This document shows positions 1 through 8,538 of a stretch of DNA of 64,000 nt, one piece after another (positions within the stretch are counted from its first letter, which is position 1; every line of letters begins with the position of its first letter). This stretch comes from Chachezhania antarctica. GTDB lineage: Bacteria > Pseudomonadota > Alphaproteobacteria > Rhodobacterales > Rhodobacteraceae. The stretch lies in NCBI RefSeq assembly GCF_003646465.1, contig NZ_QZEX01000012.1, positions 62,001 to 126,000 of the forward strand, read 5' to 3'. The position numbers were made by a program, and so were the translations under genes. The notes beneath the pieces were generated by a model. That model was not told where the DNA came from. It saw only the letters and a list, made by a program, of their open reading frames with translations, and searched no databases.

Positions 1-1340
1 CACTCTTCCTGCAGAATGACAACGACCGGGTGCAGGGGCTCCTCAAAGGCGGGATCGATCTCTTCGTCGCGGCCGGGCTCCTGGCCTTCCAGCGTCGTCG
101 ACCGACGCTAGGAGAGATCTACCGCATCGCCGCCTCGGGTGGGCAGAAGCAAAAGGAATATCTCGCTCGCGCCCACGAGGTCCAGAACGCCGCGGCGCGG
201 CTGATATTCACGCGGCTGGCCTCGACCAACAACGACACGCTGACCTCCTATGTCTCGCTCCTGATGACGTCCGGCTTGGACCAGTGGCAGAACCCGGCGA
301 TCGATGACGCGACGGCGACCTCAGACTTTGACTTCCGGACGATCCGCAAGAAACCTTTCAGTGTCTATTTGGTGGTCCAGCCCCTCATGGTGAAGCCGCT
401 GGCACCTCTGATACGGCTCTTCTTCTCGGATCTGCTGTCGGCGCTTCAAGACAAGGAGCCGGGTCCGGACGAGCCCTGGCCGGTCATGATCATGCTCGAC
501 GAGTTCAACCGGCTCGGAAAGATGCCGATTGTGGCCGAGAGTATCGAGGTGCTGCGTGCCTATCGCGGGCATCTCGCGGTGGTCACCCAAACCATCCCGG
601 CCATCGACGAGATCTACGGCGAGAACACGCGGCGGGCCTTGCAGGGCAACGCCGGGATCAAGCTCTACCTGACGCCCTCGGACGAAAAGACCGTCGAGGA
701 ACTGAGCAAGGCCGTGGGCAAGACCACCAAAACCGTGGTCACACGTTCCCGCGCGGTCGGCAAGAACCCGTTCGAGGGCCGCAGCCAGTCCGAGCGGACG
801 GAGGAGGTCGCGCTCCTGCCGGAAGATGAGGCGCGACGTCTGCCGCTTGATGAGATCGTGGTGGTCGTGGACGCGCAGATGCCGGTCCGGGCGAAGCGGG
901 TCGTTTACTACGAGGATCCGTTTTTCAAAGGCATCCACGCGGCGCAGGAGGGGGATCTGCCCTTCCCGAAAGGCTCAGTTCCTCCGATGGAGGAGTTGCC
1001 CCTGAGTGTCCGGGCGATGCCTTCGGCGCCGCGTGGGTCAGGTCTCTCGGAACGCGATTTCGAGGCCAGGATGGGGTTATCAGACTCCGGAGGGAGCGCA
1101 CCCATTGATCCCGGTCCGGCTCGAACGCCTCGGCGCGGTCGTGCCGCAGTTCTCGCGGACGATCAGCGGCAGTTCGAGATGGATTTCGGGCGGCAGACAG
1201 ATCTGGAGGTGGAGGCTGCGTCCGAAAACGACGTCGCCCGAGTTCAGGACGCCGTGAGTGATCTCGAGCGGTTGGAGGCGGAGATGTCCGGTTCGGAAGC
1301 AAACGTCAGCGAGACGGGCGAGAAATTCGGGCTTGGCTGA
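1..1340 (+). CDS. virD4: VirD4/TraG-type coupling protein, 5' part outside the window
   Basis: Inner-membrane ATPase that hands the relaxosome to the type IV secretion channel. The reading frame is open to the left edge, so the N-terminal membrane anchor and Walker A lie outside the window. The visible part has the family's Walker B as MIMLDEFNRLG, followed by the VVTQTIPAIDEIYG and NAGIKLYLTPSDEKT segments typical of VirD4/TraG. The last roughly 130 residues are an acidic, Pro/Gly-rich tail past the ATPase core. It reads opposite to the virB operon and is separated from it by a toxin-antitoxin island. Family assignment is firm; plasmid transfer as its job is inferred from context. Confidence 0.92.
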   Translation, partial: LFLQNDNDRVQGLLKGGIDLFVAAGLLAFQRRRPTLGEIYRIAASGGQKQKEYLARAHEVQNAAARLIFTRLASTNNDTLTSYVSLLMTSGLDQWQNPAIDDATATSDFDFRTIRKKPFSVYLVVQPLMVKPLAPLIRLFFSDLLSALQDKEPGPDEPWPVMIMLDEFNRLGKMPIVAESIEVLRAYRGHLAVVTQTIPAIDEIYGENTRRALQGNAGIKLYLTPSDEKTVEELSKAVGKTTKTVVTRSRAVGKNPFEGRSQSERTEEVALLPEDEARRLPLDEIVVVVDAQMPVRAKRVVYYEDPFFKGIHAAQEGDLPFPKGSVPPMEELPLSVRAMPSAPRGSGLSERDFEARMGLSDSGGSAPIDPGPARTPRRGRAAVLADDQRQFEMDFGRQTDLEVEAASENDVARVQDAVSDLERLEAEMSGSEANVSETGEKFGLG

Positions 1341-1410
1341 GCCGCCATGCGGGCGACACGAAAGAATGTCGCGATGGCGTCTTGTGGCCACGGCCTTGAG
1401 CCGACCATTG

Positions 1411-1980
1411 TCACGGGTGAAGAAAGCCAGGGTCGTCGCGCTCTGGTCGAGGGGCTCGCTCAATCGTCGCAGGGTCGATCTCACGCATCGTCAACTGGGC
1501 GTTCACCCTGCGGGCCGCGGGGCCCGCACGAAACCACTTCGCGGCGGAAGCCAGGTTAAAGCGCGGACGACGCTGCCCCTTTGCCGGGTTTGAGGCCTCC
1601 ATCAGAACCTCGATCATTTCATCGATGCGGTAGAGGCCACCCGCAACGGGGAGGGGCATCTTGCGCTGCTGGAGCGCCTGTCGCTTCACCTCGAGCTTCT
1701 CGGCGACATCCGCGAGAGACACAAGGTCGGGACGGGCCTCGCGCAGGACAGTGCCCTGCGGCAGCGCCTTGATCAGCGCCCGCGCCGCTTCAAGGATCGC
1801 GCTCTCGGCCTCATCCCCTTCAAGTTCCAGTTCTACACCCAGAAGACCGGCGTGACCGGTGCCCACGAGTGCATCTTCAAAACCCGCCTCGAAGATCGCG
1901 TCAGAGAGCGCAAACGCATCGTGCTCCCCATCGGGGAGCGCAAAGACCAGTTCGAATTCGAATTCTTCAGCCATTGGCAT
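1411..1980 (-). CDS. unknown protein with C-terminal helix-turn-helix-like segment
   Basis: 189 aa, not recognised as a named family. The first 85 residues are acidic (Met-Pro-Met-Ala-Glu-Glu start). After this a segment reading SLADVAEKLEVKRQALQQRK followed by LYRIDEMIEVLMEA resembles the small AlpA/MerR-like DNA-binding helix-turn-helix used by excisionases and some antitoxins. Its start lies inside the 3' end of the upstream 89-aa gene (14-nt overlap), so the two are probably translationally coupled. It sits beside two recognised toxin-antitoxin pairs. The position and layout suggest the regulator/antitoxin half of a third pair, but this is inference. Confidence 0.6.
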   Translation of the reverse strand: MPMAEEFEFELVFALPDGEHDAFALSDAIFEAGFEDALVGTGHAGLLGVELELEGDEAESAILEAARALIKALPQGTVLREARPDLVSLADVAEKLEVKRQALQQRKMPLPVAGGLYRIDEMIEVLMEASNPAKGQRRPRFNLASAAKWFRAGPAARRVNAQLTMREIDPATIERAPRPERDDPGFLHP

Positions 1981-2236
1981 TACCTTCGCCGTTCTTCTGA
2001 AGCTTCACGCAGGCCAGAGCCTTCTGTCGGATCCTTTTCGCGAACTGCTGTGGATTCTTCGGGGTCGACCAGACAGACATCTGACAAAACTCGCCACAGC
2101 GGCAATCCTTATCGTTGACCGGGCATCGGAGGATCCGCCACGCGTGCCCCTTGCCCTCAATAAGGTCCCATCCCAGCTCTTCGAGCTCTTGGATGACGAC
2201 CTCGATTTCCTTTGCTGTGTGCTTCTTCCTTGGCAC
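1967..2236 (-). CDS. small basic Cys-rich protein, possible HicA-like toxin
   Basis: 89 aa. The N-terminus reads KEIEVVIQELEELGWDLIEGKGHAWRILRC, which resembles the HicA-type fold (helix, then strand with a Gly-Lys-Gly-His turn). A cluster of cysteines follows (residues about 38-50), and the C-terminus is basic. It is the first gene of a two-gene minus-strand unit and overlaps the next gene by 14 nt. No family is certain. The GxGxH turn is the only toxin-like hint, so the assignment rests mainly on size, coupling and neighbouring toxin-antitoxin modules. Confidence 0.55.
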   Translation of the reverse strand: MPRKKHTAKEIEVVIQELEELGWDLIEGKGHAWRILRCPVNDKDCRCGEFCQMSVWSTPKNPQQFAKRIRQKALACVKLQKNGEGNANG

Positions 2237-2480
2237 CTTAGATACTCCACTCTCTTAAATTGTCAAGTGACAAGTTAATGTCTCGGCAGAAACATCGCTG
2301 CAATTTGCTGCCCGCTACCTGCTCATTCCCTAAGGAAGTTTGCTGTCATACGCTTTGATCTGAGAACGGGATACAGGACCGGCGTCCCAGACAGCAACAC
2401 CGGGGCTGATGGCGGTCGGTTGCGTCGCAAGTATCATTCGCTGCGGTTTTGGGGTGCGGATACTTCTCAATAGCCAACGG

Positions 2481-2521
2481 TTGCACTCTGAGTGATACGC
2501 ATATATCATCTTTATGCGTAT
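2481..2521 (+). promoter_or_regulatory. parDE promoter with overlapping inverted-repeat operator
   Basis: TTGCAC (2481-2486) and TATCAT (2504-2509) are spaced 17 nt. A perfect 9-bp inverted repeat, ATACGCATA (2495-2503) and TATGCGTAT (2513-2521), overlaps the -10 box. The layout suits ParD autorepression. Confidence 0.6.
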
Positions 2522-2534
2522 TTTGGATGTTAAG

Positions 2535-2786
2535 ATGGCAAGCACCAGCGTGACACTCGGCCCGCATTGGGACCAATTCATTGCCCTGATGCTGAAGGAG
2601 GGCCGATACGGGTCGACCAGCGAGTTGATCCGTGCCTCGCTGCGGCTCATGGAAGAGCAGGAGGGTCAACGCGCCCGGCTCCGGGTCGCCCTGATGGAGG
2701 GCAAGGACTCCGGCGATGCGGGACCGCTGGACATGGCCACGATTAAACGCGAGGCGTGGGCCAGGTCTGGCGCCAATGACGCGTGA
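2535..2786 (+). CDS. parD: ParD-family (ribbon-helix-helix) antitoxin
   Basis: 83 aa. The N-terminus MASTSVTLGPHWDQFIALML plus GRYGSTSELIRASLRLMEEQE is the ParD/CopG ribbon-helix-helix dimerisation and DNA-binding domain. The acidic C-terminus would wrap the toxin. An ATG seven codons upstream (2514) lies inside the operator palindrome, so 2535 is taken as the start. The stop overlaps the parE start by 11 nt, the usual antitoxin-first coupling. It probably represses its own promoter through the palindrome at 2495-2521. Confidence 0.9.
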   Translation: MASTSVTLGPHWDQFIALMLKEGRYGSTSELIRASLRLMEEQEGQRARLRVALMEGKDSGDAGPLDMATIKREAWARSGANDA

Positions 2787-3078
2787 AATCCGGCTCAGCG
2801 AGGCTGCCAGAACCGATCTTATCGACATCTGGATGGAGACTGACCGAAAATGGGGACCCGACCAAGCGGACAGATATCTCGACGACATCGAACATTCCCT
2901 GAACGGATTGCTCGACAATCCGCGGATCGGAACGGACTGTTCGGATCTCTTGCCGGGATGCTGGCGACTGATCACCGGCCGCCACCTTGCGTTCTACGAG
3001 GTCGATGGCGCCGCGATCTTCGTGATCCGGGTCCTGCATCAGTCCATGGATGTGCCGCGACATTTGAGGGATCGGTGA
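2776..3078 (+). CDS. parE: ParE-family toxin (RelE/ParE superfamily)
   Basis: 100 aa. REIRLSEAARTDLIDIWMET at the N-terminus, then GPDQADRYLDDIEHSLNGLLDNPRIGTDCSDL and the C-terminal IFVIRVLHQSMDVPRHL strand, follow the ParE plan. ParE proteins characterised so far poison DNA gyrase. The ATG at 2776 is preferred over upstream in-frame starts because it opens directly on the first conserved strand and overlaps the parD stop. It likely acts as plasmid addiction. Confidence 0.9.
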   Translation: MTREIRLSEAARTDLIDIWMETDRKWGPDQADRYLDDIEHSLNGLLDNPRIGTDCSDLLPGCWRLITGRHLAFYEVDGAAIFVIRVLHQSMDVPRHLRDR

Positions 3079-3167
3079 CGGCAGAGGAAGTCCGGTTGGC
3101 CGAGGGAGGTTCGCTGCACCCCATCTGGGAGCCAAACCCGTTTCCCCGGTCTCTGCTCGCCGTGGCG

Positions 3168-3866
3168 TCAGGCCGAGATCGCGTAGACTGACCCGTCGCC
3201 CAAGTCCTTGAACATATCAACCTTCGCGCCGTCCCAATGGTAGGTGATGTGGCGCCCTTGGACGGGAGCGGCGGCGACATCGGGATAAAAAGTCGCGAAA
3301 CATGTGCCGGCAGGGTTTCGGACGGACGGGTAGACGATACCACTCGCACCATCAGCACGTTGGTCTCGCGCGAAGGCCTGAGGGCTGGTGTAATCTTCCG
3401 GGTTGAGAAGATCGTCAAACCCCTCCCGGACGTCGACAAGGACCGCATCTAGTTTCCCGATCAGCTCGCGCTTGTCGGCGATCCATCCCGGCGCTTCGTC
3501 GGTTGCGGCACAAAACAGCTGGGTGTGATGGACGGTCTCAAATAGGGCCGTTTCGAAATCGTCCGCTCCATAGAAGGCGCCGAAGGTGCCGTCGTGGAAC
3601 CGCCCCTTGTGATCGGGTGTCACATGCACGAATGGGGCCATCAGATAGGATGCTCCAGGCCCTCCGACGCGCCGTTCCTCGGGGACGAGGTCCAGGTTTC
3701 CGATGGTCAGGGCGAGCCTAGGGTTGGTCTTGCTCTCGCCCGAGCCGAGAAGCAACCAGTCGGCTGGGTCTGCGATATCCTCGAAGAGATCGATCGGTGG
3801 GTAGGCCGAGTTTATCAAGCGATGGTACCTGTCCCAGGTGACCCTGGTTTCGGGCGCTGTCACCAA
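3168..3866 (-). CDS. RES-domain toxin
   Basis: 232 aa. The protein carries the RES fold: HRLINSAYPPIDLFEDI at the N-terminus, a central FGAFYGADDFETALFETVHH stretch containing the conserved Glu, and C-terminal ASGIVYPSVRNPAGTCFATF containing the Ser/Arg-rich motif that names the family. Studied RES toxins consume NAD+ (MbcT type) or ADP-ribosylate a metabolic enzyme (ParT type); which applies here cannot be seen. The gene overlaps its antitoxin by 7 nt and is the second gene of the pair. Confidence 0.88.
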   Translation of the reverse strand: MVTAPETRVTWDRYHRLINSAYPPIDLFEDIADPADWLLLGSGESKTNPRLALTIGNLDLVPEERRVGGPGASYLMAPFVHVTPDHKGRFHDGTFGAFYGADDFETALFETVHHTQLFCAATDEAPGWIADKRELIGKLDAVLVDVREGFDDLLNPEDYTSPQAFARDQRADGASGIVYPSVRNPAGTCFATFYPDVAAAPVQGRHITYHWDGAKVDMFKDLGDGSVYAISA

Positions 3867-4294
3867 GGCCCCCGCACCGCGTCAAGGTAACGCCTGACCC
3901 GCATGATGTCGGTGATCTGCCCCCCAAGCATGACCTCCAAAGCCGTCGCGCCGCCAAATGCGGTATTCGAGCGCTTGACCCAGCTGTAACCTCGTGCTGG
4001 CTCCTTGAAGAGCAGTCGGAGCGCCTTGTGGATCCCCATGATGTTCGAGAGGCGTGCGGCGGTATCGATCCCGGCACGGCCGAATTCCCCTGCTTTCCAA
4101 CGCCGAAACGTCCGCACCGAAATATCGCCCATGAGGACGGAGGCCTGCTCATCGCTCAAACCCCAGAGGCCGGCGAGTTTAATAAAGGCGCGCTGCATGG
4201 CCTGCACCTCCTCATCGGAGAATTGCGGTACGGGAGCGGCGACGTGTGGTTCGATCCGTCTGAGTTCAGGCATAACAGCCTCCGGAATGGACAT
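3860..4294 (-). CDS. Xre/MbcA/ParS-type antitoxin of the RES toxin
   Basis: 144 aa. An N-terminal Xre-like helix-turn-helix (LAGLWGLSDEQASVLMGDISVRTFRRWK) is followed by the C-terminal toxin-binding domain containing NTAFGGATALEVMLGGQITDIMRVRRYLDAV, the hallmark of antitoxins paired with RES toxins. It precedes and overlaps the toxin gene. A 12-bp perfect palindrome lies 3 nt upstream of the start codon and could be its own operator. Confidence 0.9.
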   Translation of the reverse strand: MSIPEAVMPELRRIEPHVAAPVPQFSDEEVQAMQRAFIKLAGLWGLSDEQASVLMGDISVRTFRRWKAGEFGRAGIDTAARLSNIMGIHKALRLLFKEPARGYSWVKRSNTAFGGATALEVMLGGQITDIMRVRRYLDAVRGPW

Positions 4295-4297
4295 ATG

Positions 4298-4309
4298 GCA
4301 TATATATGC
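4298..4309 (-). promoter_or_regulatory. palindrome upstream of RES/Xre pair
   Basis: Perfect 12-bp palindrome GCATATATATGC, three bases upstream of the antitoxin start at 4294. The alternating TA core could also serve as part of the -10 region. It is a plausible autoregulatory operator. Confidence 0.45.
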
Positions 4310-4493
4310 AAATTAGCTGCCACTTGTCAACATCCGGCCTGGGCCCGAGGTACACTGCGCGGCGACAGCTTAGCAGCTGTGACTTATCTCAGAGCCCCCG
4401 ATATCGGCTCGAGGAAACGGCACAGACTCTGTGACGGGACGATTGGGATCATAGGCAAGGCGATGCATACACTGTTGAGTGCGCATTCGGGGA

Positions 4494-5573
4494 TTATCGC
4501 CTTCCCAGCCTGCTTAGACGGGCCAACTGTGCCATCATCTTTGCGCCTGTGCCGGGTGGGCCCGATCCGGGAGAAACGGGTGTGTTCTGATTGACACCCG
4601 GCCTTTGAGGCATCGTCTGGACGCCAAAGAATTGTCGGGCGCGGAGTGCAGCGTACTCCGCCCCACTCGCTCCGCCGATAAGATACCGGTTGTAGGCCTG
4701 CTGGCTGCCGCCAAGGGCTCTGCCGAACCCGTAGGCCCCACCCATCCCTGCCGAGAGCGCAGGCATCATGATGTTTCCCGAAATCGCCCTGACGATGAAG
4801 GGCGTCGCGATGATGAAGCCCTTTGCCATGAGCACCATCATGAAGAATGGGATAAGGGCCCCAATGTTGGACGCGCCCTCGGGATCTCCAAGCTCTCCGA
4901 TCAGTGCCGAACTGACGCCGGTGATTGTCGCGAAAACACCTGCGACGACTATTGGATAGAGCGCGAAGGAGACCAGCGCCGAGAGCCAACGCGCAAAATA
5001 ATCCTTGGTCACCTCGAAAAGCGTCAGGAAGATCATGACCGGAGCGATCCCGATCAGAAGTGCGATCATGAGCCGGGATGCGACGAGAATGAAGGCAGCA
5101 AGCCCGCCCAGGATCGAGAGCAGGAGCACGCCAAGAACATCTAGCAATGCGCCGGCCACCCAATTCAGTTCCGAGCCTGCGGCATTCAGGTATTCTCCCA
5201 ACTCGGCAATGAGCCGGTCAAACTCCTCTGCGAACGTGCCGCTTGGGCCCGGCGTGCCACCACCAACAGAGGCGACTAGCGATCCGGCGATGCTGTCGAT
5301 GCCGTTCAAGACGGCTGATGAGAAGGCGTTGAACTGAACCCAGTTGGTCGCGAAAACGCCTATGAGGCCGACTTTCACCGCGAGCCAGAAAGCAGTGCGT
5401 CCGTCCATGGCACGGTACTGGTAGATCATGTTCACACAGACCAGAATGACCACAAGCGTCGTTCCAAGAACCAGCATTGTGCCGACTGTTGCCGCCACCG
5501 CGCCGAACTGAGTCTCTGCGGCAGAATCCAGGTAGCCCTGGGAGGTTTCGACGAAGTAGGTGACGACGCTCAT
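4494..5573 (-). CDS. virB6: VirB6-type T4SS inner-membrane protein
   Basis: 359 aa polytopic protein. Hydrophobic segments cover about residues 30-50 and 65-80, a cluster from about 140 to 215, and a last one near 245-265. The central WLSALVSFALYPIVVAGVFA stretch is the conserved TrbL/VirB6 region. It forms part of the inner-membrane channel that contacts substrate DNA. It is the last virB gene of the minus-strand operon, 6 nt after the preceding small exported protein. The Gly/Pro/Gln-rich C-terminal 60 residues are cytoplasmic and low complexity. Confidence 0.88.
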   Translation of the reverse strand: MSVVTYFVETSQGYLDSAAETQFGAVAATVGTMLVLGTTLVVILVCVNMIYQYRAMDGRTAFWLAVKVGLIGVFATNWVQFNAFSSAVLNGIDSIAGSLVASVGGGTPGPSGTFAEEFDRLIAELGEYLNAAGSELNWVAGALLDVLGVLLLSILGGLAAFILVASRLMIALLIGIAPVMIFLTLFEVTKDYFARWLSALVSFALYPIVVAGVFATITGVSSALIGELGDPEGASNIGALIPFFMMVLMAKGFIIATPFIVRAISGNIMMPALSAGMGGAYGFGRALGGSQQAYNRYLIGGASGAEYAALRARQFFGVQTMPQRPGVNQNTPVSPGSGPPGTGAKMMAQLARLSRLGRR

Positions 5574-5579
5574 GACCCG

Positions 5580-5978
5580 TTACCAGTTGCCCTCGGCTTC
5601 GCAGATCGCCATCGCGTCAGGTCTCAACGCGTTGGCGCGCCGGTTGTAGGTGTCCGAGGCCTCAAGCATTTCCCATCGTTCGGTTGTGGCGAAACGATCC
5701 CGAAACTCCGTTTCCGCCGCCCCCCAGGACGGGAAACGGGTGTCGCAGGAGCAGGATCCGGTTTCGACGATACGTTCAAGGTTTTGAGCCCGGTAGATGT
5801 CCTGCACCAGGACACGTTTGAAAGCCTCTCGCACGGTGATGTTCTGCATCCACTCAGGCTCAGCGGGCCGATCGATGCAGACATCCGACGTGCCGTCGAG
5901 AGAGGGGACGAGGTCGCGTTCGGCGGCAGCCGAAAACCCCACAACGGTGATCGAGATGCAAAGCAAGGCGGTTCTCAA
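5580..5978 (-). CDS. small exported protein of the T4SS cluster
   Basis: 132 aa with a cleavable signal peptide (MRTALLCISITVVGFSAAAE, cleavage likely after the Ala run). The mature part has four or five cysteines, including a Cys-Ser-Cys at SCSCDTRF and one near the C-terminus, so disulphide bonding in the periplasm is likely. It overlaps the preceding DUF4177-like gene by 4 nt and leads straight into virB6. This fits a periplasmic accessory such as an entry-exclusion or VirB7-like factor, but I do not recognise the family. Confidence 0.65.
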   Translation of the reverse strand: MRTALLCISITVVGFSAAAERDLVPSLDGTSDVCIDRPAEPEWMQNITVREAFKRVLVQDIYRAQNLERIVETGSCSCDTRFPSWGAAETEFRDRFATTERWEMLEASDTYNRRANALRPDAMAICEAEGNW

Positions 5979-6169
5979 TTCGCGCCAGCTCCTTCGGCAA
6001 TCTCACGCTTCAGAAACGCGGTGTGGCCAAGATGCGCGAACTCGGACGTGCTTACGGATACGACCTCCCATCCATCCCGACCACGGGTGTTCAGGTCGTC
6101 CTGCATCGCGATCAGGCTGGTTTTCTTGTCCACCGGATAGGTGATGATCTGGTACTCAAACCGCTTCAT
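5975..6169 (-). CDS. DUF4177-like small protein
   Basis: 64 aa. It starts MKRFEYQIITYPV, has GRDGWEVVSVS and ends FLKREI, the three-strand layout of DUF4177 proteins, which are small cytoplasmic proteins of unknown role. It overlaps virB11 by 14 nt upstream and the exported protein gene by 4 nt downstream, so it is translated as part of the virB operon. Confidence 0.7.
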   Translation of the reverse strand: MKRFEYQIITYPVDKKTSLIAMQDDLNTRGRDGWEVVSVSTSEFAHLGHTAFLKREIAEGAGAN

Positions 6170-7154
6170 GGGTCATGCCTCCGCTAAGATCGGTTCCCGG
6201 GAGATAGAATTCGGTGATGCCGCGTTGGCCGTCCTCGCGGCCCGCCTGGATGATCACGTCGATCGAGCTTTCGATGTATTGGACCATGTCCTGATAGGTC
6301 ATCGGAATTTCAGTCTTCAGCGCGGCGATGGCCAGCCGTTGGACCGCCAGTTGTGGCGTCTCGGCATGGAGGGTTGTCATCGAACCGCCATGGCCGGTGT
6401 TGATCGCCTCGAGGAAGGTCATGGCCTCCTTGCCGCGGACCTCGCCGAGGATGATCCGGTCGGGCCGCATGCGCAGCGTCGCGGTCAGGAGCACGTCGGC
6501 CGATTGGAACTCGGCGTCGCGGTTGGCGATCAGGGTCACTGCGTTCGGCTGGGCGGGGAGCAACTCTGCGGCCTCTTCGATCGTGACGATACGTTCCGCG
6601 TCGGCAACGTAGGAGAGGATCTTGCGCGCGGCGACGGTCTTGCCGGTCGAGGTGCCGCCGGAGACGATCATGTTGAGCTTGTTCTCGACGCAGAAGCGGA
6701 TGGCTGCGTAGATGTCACCGGAGGCGACGACCTCGCGGAGCGCGCGGTTCTTCTCTTGGCGCAGTTCCTCGAGCTTGCGCTCTTCGCCATAGAGAAAACG
6801 AAGCTCAATCTGGTCCAGCGGCAGGCTCGAGAAGAAGCGGAGCGAGATCGACATGCCCGCGAGCACCGCGGGCGGGGTTACGACCTGGGCGCGGATGGGG
6901 CGGTCGCGATAGGTGATCGAGACCGAGACGATGGGCTTGTCCTTGCTCATAGTCGTGTTGGCTGAGGAGGCGATCTGGTTGCCGAGATCGCGCACCTCCG
7001 TGACCGTAAGGCGCTGCTCAAGCCCCCGCATGAAGTGATCCCCCTGGAACTCACCCCAGCAAGAGCCATCCGGGTTGATGCATATCTCGATGACGTCATC
7101 GCGGGCGGCGTCCTTCAGCTTATCGAGCGAGGTCTGGAGGTAGGAGAGCGTCAT
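6156..7154 (-). CDS. virB11: VirB11 secretion ATPase
   Basis: 332 aa hexameric traffic ATPase at the cytoplasmic face of the channel. Visible motifs are Walker A GGTSTGKT, the Asp-box RIVTIEEAAELL, Walker B RPDRIILGEVRGKEAMTFL and the His-box NTGHGGSMTTLHA. The start MTLSYLQTSL at 7154 is one nucleotide from the virB10 stop and opens on conserved sequence; an upstream in-frame Met would overlap virB10 heavily. Confidence 0.95.
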   Translation of the reverse strand: MTLSYLQTSLDKLKDAARDDVIEICINPDGSCWGEFQGDHFMRGLEQRLTVTEVRDLGNQIASSANTTMSKDKPIVSVSITYRDRPIRAQVVTPPAVLAGMSISLRFFSSLPLDQIELRFLYGEERKLEELRQEKNRALREVVASGDIYAAIRFCVENKLNMIVSGGTSTGKTVAARKILSYVADAERIVTIEEAAELLPAQPNAVTLIANRDAEFQSADVLLTATLRMRPDRIILGEVRGKEAMTFLEAINTGHGGSMTTLHAETPQLAVQRLAIAALKTEIPMTYQDMVQYIESSIDVIIQAGREDGQRGITEFYLPGTDLSGGMTHEAV

Positions 7155-7155
7155 C

Positions 7156-8538
7156 TCAGAAAATCTCCAGATCCCGGTCGACCATGACGGTGACGCGGGC
7201 ACCCTGATCGACATAGATGACCGGGCCAATGGAGAGATATTCACCGATCACGCTGTCGGTGGCATCGGCCAAGTCATCGCCCACATCTTCAAGTACGTCC
7301 GCGGTGGTCTCATCCTCGACCTGGGCGGCGGCCACACTCGGGGCGGCCGAAATGATCGAAATCAGCGCGGCTGAGCCGAACCGCTCGTCAAAGCGGGTAT
7401 CGACGAAGCCAGTGACACCCGAACGGCCCAACTCGTCTCCCCCGAAGGAGCTTATCTGGACGGTCTGGTTGTTTGGCAGGACAATCCGGTCCCAGGCGAT
7501 GGTGACGCGCTTCTGGGCTATCTCGATGCCGGAGCGGTAGCGTCCAATAAGGCGCGAGCCGCGCGGGATCAGGAGCCGTGAGCCGTCATAGCTGAAGACG
7601 TCTTCGGAGATGATGGCACGGGTCTGTCCGGGGAGCGAGCTGTCGAGTGCGGTCTCCATCACGGCCTGGATCATCGTGCCCTGAATGACCGTGTTCGAGG
7701 GATTTGCGATGACTTCGGCTTGTGTGATGGCGCTCGGCAACGCGCCGTTCAGCACGAAGTCTGTCACCTCGCCGAAGGTGCGTTCGGTAAGTTCTGTCTC
7801 GCCCGCATTGGCGCCGCCCGTTCCGCCGAAGGCGATAACGGGGGAGGAAATCCGCCGTTCCTGGAAGGCACGCTCCTCCTCGGCCCGGCGTTGCAGCTCG
7901 GCCAGCCGCCGCGCCTCTTCCTCACGTCGCATCCGCTCATCTTCGCGGGCGCGCAACTCTTCGTCGGTGGGTCCGAGCGGGGCGGGTGCCGGCTTGTTGG
8001 CCTCCAACCGCGCGAGGTCCAGGTCCATACGCAGCTGTTGCAGCTCCCGATCTCGTGCGGCGAGTTCGGTCTGGAATTGTTCCTGAGCATTCTCGGAGGC
8101 GTCCTGTAGGGCTGCGATCCGTGCGGTCAGGGCATCGATCGCCTCCGCTGCCGCGCTGTCCGCCCCGGCGTCGGTGTCCGGCGCGTCGCGCAGTTCCTCG
8201 ATCTGGGCCTGGAGTGCGGCGATCTGCGCCAGAAGTTCGGCGTTGGGTTCTGGTTCGACGAGAACGATCTCGGGTTCCGGGGCGGGCGGCGGCACGAAGG
8301 GTTCGATCTCTCCGAACCCGTCACCCTCGGTTTGGAACTCGTCCGGGGTGGCCGTCGGCAGGGCGACCTCTTCCCCCGGGCCCGAAAACAGCAAGAGGAC
8401 CAAGCCGCCCGCCAGGATGAGCCCTGCGAGGAGGAGGGCGAGGAGCGGTAAGCGGTGTTTCGGGGCGGGTCCGTGGCGCGGGTTGCCCCGTTCGAGCGCA
8501 GCAAGACGCTGTTCGAGATCCGGGTTGTTGTCACTCAT
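7156..8538 (-). CDS. virB10: VirB10/TrbI channel protein
   Basis: 460 aa. A short cytoplasmic N-terminus is followed by one transmembrane helix (LPLLALLLAGLILAGGLVLLLF, about residues 28-50), then a Pro/Glu-rich stretch and a long coiled coil (about 100-225, rich in Glu/Arg/Ala). The C-terminal TrbI domain contains IQGTMIQAVMETALDSSLPG, LIPRGSRLIGRYRSGI and TITR-like VTIAWDRIVLPN. It spans both membranes and senses ATP energy in the VirB system. The start at 8538 overlaps the virB9 stop as ATGA. Confidence 0.95.
   Translation of the reverse strand: MSDNNPDLEQRLAALERGNPRHGPAPKHRLPLLALLLAGLILAGGLVLLLFSGPGEEVALPTATPDEFQTEGDGFGEIEPFVPPPAPEPEIVLVEPEPNAELLAQIAALQAQIEELRDAPDTDAGADSAAAEAIDALTARIAALQDASENAQEQFQTELAARDRELQQLRMDLDLARLEANKPAPAPLGPTDEELRAREDERMRREEEARRLAELQRRAEEERAFQERRISSPVIAFGGTGGANAGETELTERTFGEVTDFVLNGALPSAITQAEVIANPSNTVIQGTMIQAVMETALDSSLPGQTRAIISEDVFSYDGSRLLIPRGSRLIGRYRSGIEIAQKRVTIAWDRIVLPNNQTVQISSFGGDELGRSGVTGFVDTRFDERFGSAALISIISAAPSVAAAQVEDETTADVLEDVGDDLADATDSVIGEYLSIGPVIYVDQGARVTVMVDRDLEIF

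Noticed and set aside
6141-6965. Long plus-strand open frame opposite virB11
   Set aside because: It is antisense to conserved ATPase motifs, has no ribosome-binding site and a His/Arg/Asp-rich composition typical of reverse-complement frames in high-GC DNA.
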